From positions 1 through 43,872 of the forward strand of contig JAOPYI010000184.1 in the NCBI GenBank assembly GCA_025964675.1: 43,872 nt of DNA, in the 5' to 3' direction. Numbering within the stretch: position 1 is the first letter of the stretch; every line of letters begins with the position of its first letter. The notes beneath the pieces are model-generated. The model worked only from the letters and a program-made list of their open reading frames with translations, ran no database searches and had not been told where the DNA came from. Shown here in pieces: positions 42,611 through 43,872 of the stretch. This stretch comes from Sphaerisporangium sp. (lineage in GTDB: Bacteria > Actinomycetota > Actinomycetes > Streptosporangiales > Streptosporangiaceae). Both the position numbers and the translations under genes were made by a program.

Positions 42611-43872
42611 CTATGCCGAGTAGACCTCGAACTCCGAGAGCTGGGCGGCCGTCCAGCCGGTGTTGGCGGTGAAGTTCAGCCGGACGTACCGGGCGGTCGT
42701 CGAGGCGAACGTGATCGTCACGGTGTTGCCCGACGAAGGGTTGAACGTGTACCCCGCCGAGCCGACGATCGTGGTGAACGACGACCCGTTGGAGCTGCCC
42801 TGGACCGACAGCGTCTGCGTGCGCGTCTGCCAGGCCGACGACGGCGGCAGCTTCAGTACCAACCGCCCGATCGCCACGGCCGAACCCAGGTCGACCTGGA
42901 TCCACGACGGGAACCCGTTCCCGCCTTCCCAGTAGCTGCTCGCGTCCCCGTCCACGGCGTTGCCTGAGCCGTAGCTCTGCGTGTGGCCGCTCTCCGAGGT
43001 CGCCTTGCCCCGCGCCAGGTTGGCGTTCGCGGCGGCGTCCGTGGTCACGGTCACGGCGTTCGAGGCGGGCGAGGTGTTCCCGGCCGCGTCCTGCGCGGTC
43101 ACGGTGAAGGTGTACGCGGTCGCGGGGCTCAGCCCGGTCACCGTGTACGAGGTGCCGGAGACCGGGGCGACGACCGTGCCGCCGCGGAGCACCTGGTAGC
43201 CCGTCACTCCCACGTTGTCGGTGGAGGCCGACCAGGAGAGCGACACGCTGGTGGACGTCTTCGCCGTCGCCGCGAGGTTGCCCGGCGCGGTGGGAGGCTG
43301 GGTGTCGCCGCCACCGCCGCCCGCGGTCCCGTACACCTCGAACTCCGAGACCTGCCCGGCCGTCCAGCCGGTGTTCCCGGTGAAGTTCAGCCTGACGTAC
43401 CTGGCGGAGGTCTGCGTGAACGTGATCGTCACGGTGTTGCCCGACGAAGGGTTGAACGTGTACCCCGAGGGGCCGGCGATCGTGGTGAACGACGAGCCGT
43501 TGGCACTGCCCAGGACCGACAGCGTCTGCGTGCGCGACTGCCATGACGACGACGGCGGCAGCTTCAGCACCACCCGCCCGATCGTCGCCGCCGAGCCCAG
43601 GTCCACCTGGATCCACTGGGGGTACGCGCCGGAGCCCTCCCAGTAGCTGTTGGCGTCCCCGTCCACCGCGTTGGAGGGAGGGTAGTTCGCCGTGTGGCCG
43701 CTGTCGGAGGTCGCCTTGCCCCGCGCCAGGTTGGTGTCCCCCCCGCCGCCGCCGGATACCACGGGTGGGGTGGGGCGGGTGGGGGTGAGGGCGATCTGGC
43801 CTTTGAGCATTCGGCCGCCGTCGCCGGTGAGGCGCAGGTAGTAGTCGGAGGAGCAGGCGGTGCCGTCCTCGT
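42611..43872 (-). CDS. C-terminal part of a secreted protein with F5/8C-Fn3-F5/8C domains (cut by the window edge)
   Basis: The reading frame runs in from beyond the right edge, so the catalytic part is not seen. What is visible: SDYYLRLTGDGGRMLKGQIA at the edge, a Pro/Thr/Gly linker (TPTRPTPPVVSGGGGGD), a first F5/8 type C (discoidin) domain (LARGKATSDSGHTANYP to SEFEVYG), a glycine linker, a fibronectin type III domain (PPTAPGNLAATAKTSTSVSL to VTTDA), and a second F5/8C domain ending SEFEVYSA. Discoidin domains bind sugars or surfaces, so this is probably a secreted carbohydrate-active enzyme. An internal ATG at 43810 is not the real start. The two F5/8C copies are nearly identical in DNA over long stretches. 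Confidence 0.8.
   Translation of the reverse strand, partial: EDGTACSSDYYLRLTGDGGRMLKGQIALTPTRPTPPVVSGGGGGDTNLARGKATSDSGHTANYPPSNAVDGDANSYWEGSGAYPQWIQVDLGSAATIGRVVLKLPPSSSWQSRTQTLSVLGSANGSSFTTIAGPSGYTFNPSSGNTVTITFTQTSARYVRLNFTGNTGWTAGQVSEFEVYGTAGGGGGDTQPPTAPGNLAATAKTSTSVSLSWSASTDNVGVTGYQVLRGGTVVAPVSGTSYTVTGLSPATAYTFTVTAQDAAGNTSPASNAVTVTTDAAANANLARGKATSESGHTQSYGSGNAVDGDASSYWEGGNGFPSWIQVDLGSAVAIGRLVLKLPPSSAWQTRTQTLSVQGSSNGSSFTTIVGSAGYTFNPSSGNTVTITFASTTARYVRLNFTANTGWTAAQLSEFEVYSA
42620..43715 (-). repeat. Direct duplication of an F5/8C-coding segment, 711-bp period
   Basis: The segments at about 42620-43000 and 43330-43715 match closely at a fixed offset of 711 bases, with an exact stretch of nearly 50 bases that includes TTGCCCGACGAAGGG at 42726 and 43437. 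The Fn3-coding segment lies between them. Confidence 0.8.

Overview
This is a high-GC actinomycete chromosomal window. GC-rich third codon positions, a WhiB-type Fe-S regulator, DUF5753/DUF397-type regulator genes, a two-domain geosmin synthase and NgcEFG-like sugar import genes all point to Actinobacteria. A Streptosporangium/Nonomuraea-like genus is my guess from gene content and is not proven. I saw no rRNA, tRNA or CRISPR array.

Layout: 1-2700 is a gene graveyard. It holds a frameshifted TnpB-like fragment, a fusion of the broken ends of a DUF5753 regulator and a DUF397 protein, a small secreted repeat protein and the 3' end of a PF04672 methyltransferase. 2850-7097 carries a SIS-domain sugar isomerase and an N-acetylglucosamine/chitobiose-type ABC importer (ngcEFG-like, no ATPase gene). 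7100-15421, on the minus strand, carries a conserved hypothetical gene, a whiB gene and a translationally coupled three-gene operon, TIGR02677-TIGR02678-TIGR02680. These are the JetA, JetB and JetC (SMC-type) subunits of a type III Wadjet plasmid-defence system, but the nuclease subunit JetD (TIGR02679) is not there. 15422-15731, upstream of jetA, holds three inverted repeats.

15732-25235 holds a membrane protein, a large secreted M14 carboxypeptidase, a SPW-TetR operon behind a perfect palindromic operator, a divergent zinc dehydrogenase and IlvD/Edd dehydratase pair (probable sugar-acid catabolism), a compact AA10 lytic polysaccharide monooxygenase and a secreted Asp-box propeller. 25236-32000 holds a nested hairpin element, an MFS remnant, an eight-helix COG4705 membrane protein, a tiny secreted protein, a secreted GH59 galactocerebrosidase with CBM13, an FCY1-type cytosine deaminase between gene fragments, and a frameshifted CBM35 pseudogene.

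32034-43872 holds an NmrA-like protein, a NADAR protein, a geranylgeranyl-reductase-family flavoprotein, RNase HII, geosmin synthase, a DUF2264 protein, an intact DUF5753 regulator next to an intact PF04672 methyltransferase, and at the right edge a truncated secreted protein with a duplicated F5/8 type C domain.

Taken together, the importer, LPMO, GH59, carboxypeptidase and F5/8C/CBM proteins suggest a soil saprophyte that breaks down chitin-like and other glycans. The most notable system is the Wadjet operon without JetD. Many intergenic stretches hold short C-terminal gene stubs, which suggests repeated deletion.
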